Source: Candidatus Methanophagales archaeon
GTDB lineage: Archaea; Halobacteriota; Syntropharchaeia; Alkanophagales; Methanospirareceae
DNA: 15,976 bases
Reading direction: 5' to 3'
Assembly: GCA_023131215.1 (NCBI GenBank)
Contig: JAGLZV010000166.1
Location: forward strand, 1 to 15,976
This document shows positions 14,239-15,976 of this stretch, piece by piece; the first letter of the stretch is position 1; every line of letters begins with the position of its first letter. Both the position numbers and the translations under genes were made by a program. The notes under the pieces were generated by a model. It was not told the origin of the DNA. It searched no databases and saw only the letters and a program-made list of their open reading frames with translations.

Positions 14239-14556
14239 TTAACCAAGTCCTAAAATTTTTTCTAACACAACGTTTACCGTGCTGTCGAGATTCGATTCAG
14301 CGATTGTTTTCAGCTTCTCAGCTTCAGCCACTGTATCTTTCATTATCGCTTTCTCTTCTTCCCCGCCTTCCTTTGCATACTTGTCTGAAATCTGAACTGC
14401 TAAGCTCTTTTCATCCTCACGCGCCTTTTCTTTTATTCTATTTACTTCTTTGTCCGCGTCTTTTATTAGTTTCGCAGCGCTTTCCTTTGCCTCTTCTATT
14501 AACTTTCTGCCTTCTTCCTCTCCTTCTCTTATTAACTTAAGTGCTTCTACTGCCAT
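14239..14556 (-). CDS. atpH: A-type ATP synthase subunit H (peripheral stalk)
   Basis: A 105-residue, nearly all-helical, highly charged protein matching archaeal subunit H (AhaH). GEEEGRKLIEEAKESAAKLI and IKDADKEVNRIKEKARED give a continuous heptad/hendecad-like coil from about 5 to 95. Together with its position immediately upstream of subunit E, its coiled-coil partner, this supports the call. It has ATG at 14556 and only a weak AGAAG upstream. A TTTTTAAA run in the adjoining palindrome lies about 27 bp before the ATG and could serve as a TATA box for a nearly leaderless mRNA. In Methanosarcina-type operons H is followed by I, K, E, C, F, A, B and D; here it is followed only by E and F. 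Confidence 0.88.
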   Translation of the reverse strand: MAVEALKLIREGEEEGRKLIEEAKESAAKLIKDADKEVNRIKEKAREDEKSLAVQISDKYAKEGGEEEKAIMKDTVAEAEKLKTIAESNLDSTVNVVLEKILGLG

Positions 14557-14570
14557 TGTATTCTTCTATA

Positions 14571-14721
14571 CAAACTTTCTTTAAAAAGAAAGTTTGAACA
14601 AAAAAAGTTTTTTCTTTTAGCACAAACCTTTTCTTAAAAAGAAAAGCTTTACCAAAAGAATTATTTTCTTAGCACAGGTTCTTTTTCTAAAAGAAAGTGT
14701 TTTTCAAAAAGAAAAAGTGTT
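14571..14721 (+). repeat. Three tandem 52-bp hairpin repeat units between atpH and mobB
   Basis: Unit 1 (14571-14622), unit 2 (14623-14674) and a shorter unit 3 (14675-14721) align end to end. Units 1 and 2 each start CAAAC and end TTAGCA. Each has a palindrome: CAAACTTTCTTT/AAAGAAAGTTTG around AA in unit 1, CTTTTCTT/AAGAAAAG around AAA in unit 2, and TTTCT/AGAAA around AAA in unit 3. The array fills the 165-bp divergent gap, so promoters of atpH and mobB must lie in it. Spacer-like unique sequence is lacking, so this is not a CRISPR array. Confidence 0.65.
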
Positions 14722-15180
14722 ATGAAAGTCATATCCATAATAGGCGAGAAGAAGTCAGGGAAAACATCTCTTATCGAGTATTTGATTATATATCTGAAGG
14801 AATACGGTAAAGTAGGATGCATAAAACACGCACATGAGTTGGATTTGGATGCGTCAAAAGATACAGACCGTTTCTTTAACGCTGGTGCGGAAATTGTTAT
14901 AGGTGCTTCGGAAGAAAAGATGGTAAAAATTTACGGGGGTAAGAATTTGAAGGAATTACTAAAAGAAATGGCGGATTCGTGTGCTGATTTCGTGCTTGTT
15001 GAGGGGTTTAAAAGCAGCGGCTTACCGAAGATAGCACTGAGCGACTTCTCAGATGAAGAAGTCAGTAACATAATAAAGAGAATAGATTTTAGAGAAGATT
15101 CCAAGATGCGAGAAGAAATGATAAAAGAGATAGTTCAAATTATTCTTTCTCTCGAAGATTACAAAACAAAAAGTGTATGA
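14722..15180 (+). CDS. mobB: Molybdopterin-guanine dinucleotide biosynthesis protein B-like GTPase
   Basis: A 152-residue P-loop protein. MKVISIIGEKKSGKTSLIEYL (1-21) contains the Walker A motif GEKKSGKT (8-15). KHAHELDLDASKDTDRFFNAGA (36-57) matches the MobB switch region, and ADFVLVEGFKSSGLPKI (88-104) is the other family block. MobB assists MobA in attaching a guanine nucleotide to molybdopterin for Mo/W enzymes such as formate or formylmethanofuran dehydrogenases. Length fits the short MobB form. The stop overlaps the following start by 4 nt (ATGA). ATG 14722 directly follows the repeat array, with only purine-rich sequence as a possible ribosome binding site. Confidence 0.9.
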   Translation: MKVISIIGEKKSGKTSLIEYLIIYLKEYGKVGCIKHAHELDLDASKDTDRFFNAGAEIVIGASEEKMVKIYGGKNLKELLKEMADSCADFVLVEGFKSSGLPKIALSDFSDEEVSNIIKRIDFREDSKMREEMIKEIVQIILSLEDYKTKSV

Positions 15181-15974
15181 AAGTGAAAATAAGTTTTTCA
15201 TCGGTAGATGCAACCAGCAATCCTGTGGAGTGGATGTACAGGTTAGAAGATGCAGGTTTTCAGGGCTGGGAAATAGTGGGTGAAGGGCTGCAGAAAGTGG
15301 AAGGAGAATTTAAAGCGAGGGTAAAGGAAATACGCGAAACAACAAATCTCGTTCTTTCATTACACGCACCTCTCTCTGATATTAACATAGCGAGTGTAAA
15401 CGAGAGGATATGGGAGGAGAGTATAAGGCAGATAAAAGAGAGTATAGAGAACGCATACGAATTCATTGATAATATCTGCGTGGTGCATCCCGGCGTTTTC
15501 TCGCCATTGTCCGTGCAGATGCCTGAAAAGGCAATTCAGAAGGCGATTGATGGTCTAACTACGCTTTGTGAATTTGCTGCTGAACGTGGATTGCGAATAG
15601 CAGTGGAGAATTTGATATCTGTGAATATGATGCTGGGAAGGTATCCCGATGAACTCATTCAAATAGTGCGAGGTGTGGATATGGACAATCTGGGGTTATG
15701 TCTTGACGTAGCGCATGCAAATACGACAAAAACGCTGGATGAGTTTTTAAATATTAATGCTAAGGCAGAGGATATGGATATAATACATCTACATGTGAGC
15801 GATAACTTCGGAGCGGATGACCTGCATTTGCCTTTGGGAAAGGGGAACTTGGATTGGAAAAAGGTGTTGAATAGGATTAATGCCTGCGAATATGAAGGGC
15901 TAATGGTGATGGAATTATATACAATAGAAGGTGGAATAGAGAGTTTGGAGTTTATCCGAAAAGTTTTTCGATAA
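15177..15974 (+). CDS. Sugar phosphate isomerase/epimerase (AP endonuclease 2 / xylose isomerase-like TIM barrel)
   Basis: A 265-residue TIM-barrel protein of the AP_endonuc_2 clan. Typical metal-site blocks are visible: SLHAPL (61-66), VVHPG (102-106), VENL with Glu144, LCLDVAHA with Asp177 and His180, IHLHVSDN with His204 and His206, and MELY with Glu246. Length is typical of sugar isomerases and short endonuclease IV-like proteins. Metal-dependent isomerase or epimerase activity on a sugar or inosose is likely, but the substrate is unknown. It shares a 4-nt overlap with mobB and ends in TAATG, so another gene (start at 15974) probably continues the operon beyond the window. Functional linkage to molybdopterin synthesis is not obvious. 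Confidence 0.85.
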   Translation: MKVKISFSSVDATSNPVEWMYRLEDAGFQGWEIVGEGLQKVEGEFKARVKEIRETTNLVLSLHAPLSDINIASVNERIWEESIRQIKESIENAYEFIDNICVVHPGVFSPLSVQMPEKAIQKAIDGLTTLCEFAAERGLRIAVENLISVNMMLGRYPDELIQIVRGVDMDNLGLCLDVAHANTTKTLDEFLNINAKAEDMDIIHLHVSDNFGADDLHLPLGKGNLDWKKVLNRINACEYEGLMVMELYTIEGGIESLEFIRKVFR

Positions 15975-15976
15975 TG
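15974..15976 (+). other. Probable start codon of the next gene (TAATG overlap)
   Basis: The final five bases, TAATG, overlap the stop of the TIM-barrel gene with an ATG, a common sign of translational coupling. Only the start codon is inside the window. Confidence 0.35.

Noticed and set aside
14571..14721. Possible CRISPR array
   Set aside because: Units abut with no unique spacers, the repeats are imperfect and palindromic throughout, and no cas gene is present.

Overview
The window is AT-rich archaeal chromosome. Archaeal markers are ribosomal protein L10e, A-type ATP synthase subunits H, E and F, a DUF373 membrane protein, an archaeal/ER-type signal peptidase with a Ser-His pair, and surface proteins with PGF-pre-PGF and PGF-CTERM modules. 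These surface modules are best known from methanogen-related and haloarchaeal lineages, so a methanogen- or methanotroph-related euryarchaeon (Halobacteriota, for example an ANME-1/Syntrophoarchaeia-like lineage) is my best guess. There is no 16S or other decisive marker.

Layout. 1-54 is the tail of an unidentified + strand gene. 63-2201 is a minus-strand block: signal peptidase, L10e, a small coiled-coil/winged-helix protein and a flavin reductase-like protein. 2321-4911 (+) carries an HDAC-superfamily deacetylase and PurF. 5025-6206 (+) is the DUF373 protein behind a good TATA box that predicts a leaderless mRNA.

6332-13199 (+) is the most interesting part. Four tightly coupled genes (spacing 1 bp, then two 4-nt overlaps) are followed 80 bp later by a fifth. 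They encode a secreted beta-propeller fused to a DUF4430 domain, an anchored DUF4430 plus PGF-pre-PGF protein, an alpha/alpha-barrel (prenyltransferase-like repeat) protein with a PGF-CTERM anchor, a membrane-tethered BtuF-like binding protein with an Ig-like spacer, and a BtuC-like permease. Human transcobalamin and intrinsic factor are made of exactly these two domains, an alpha/alpha barrel followed by a DUF4430-type beta domain. The locus therefore looks like a split, surface-anchored transcobalamin-like corrinoid capture system feeding a BtuFC transporter. A nested dyad sits directly upstream of its TATA box. No btuD ATPase gene is present.

13229-14556 (-) holds A-type ATP synthase F, E and H, without the I, K, C, A, B and D genes that normally accompany them. 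Between H and mobB lies a three-copy, 52-bp tandem repeat of hairpin units. Related units lie upstream of the deacetylase and purF. 14722-15974 (+) holds mobB and a TIM-barrel isomerase/endonuclease IV-like gene, translationally coupled to each other and apparently to a further gene starting at 15974. Two other repeat elements, built on CACAGATT and AATTCCAA, sit in intergenic gaps and resemble repeats I recall from many unrelated prokaryotic genomes.
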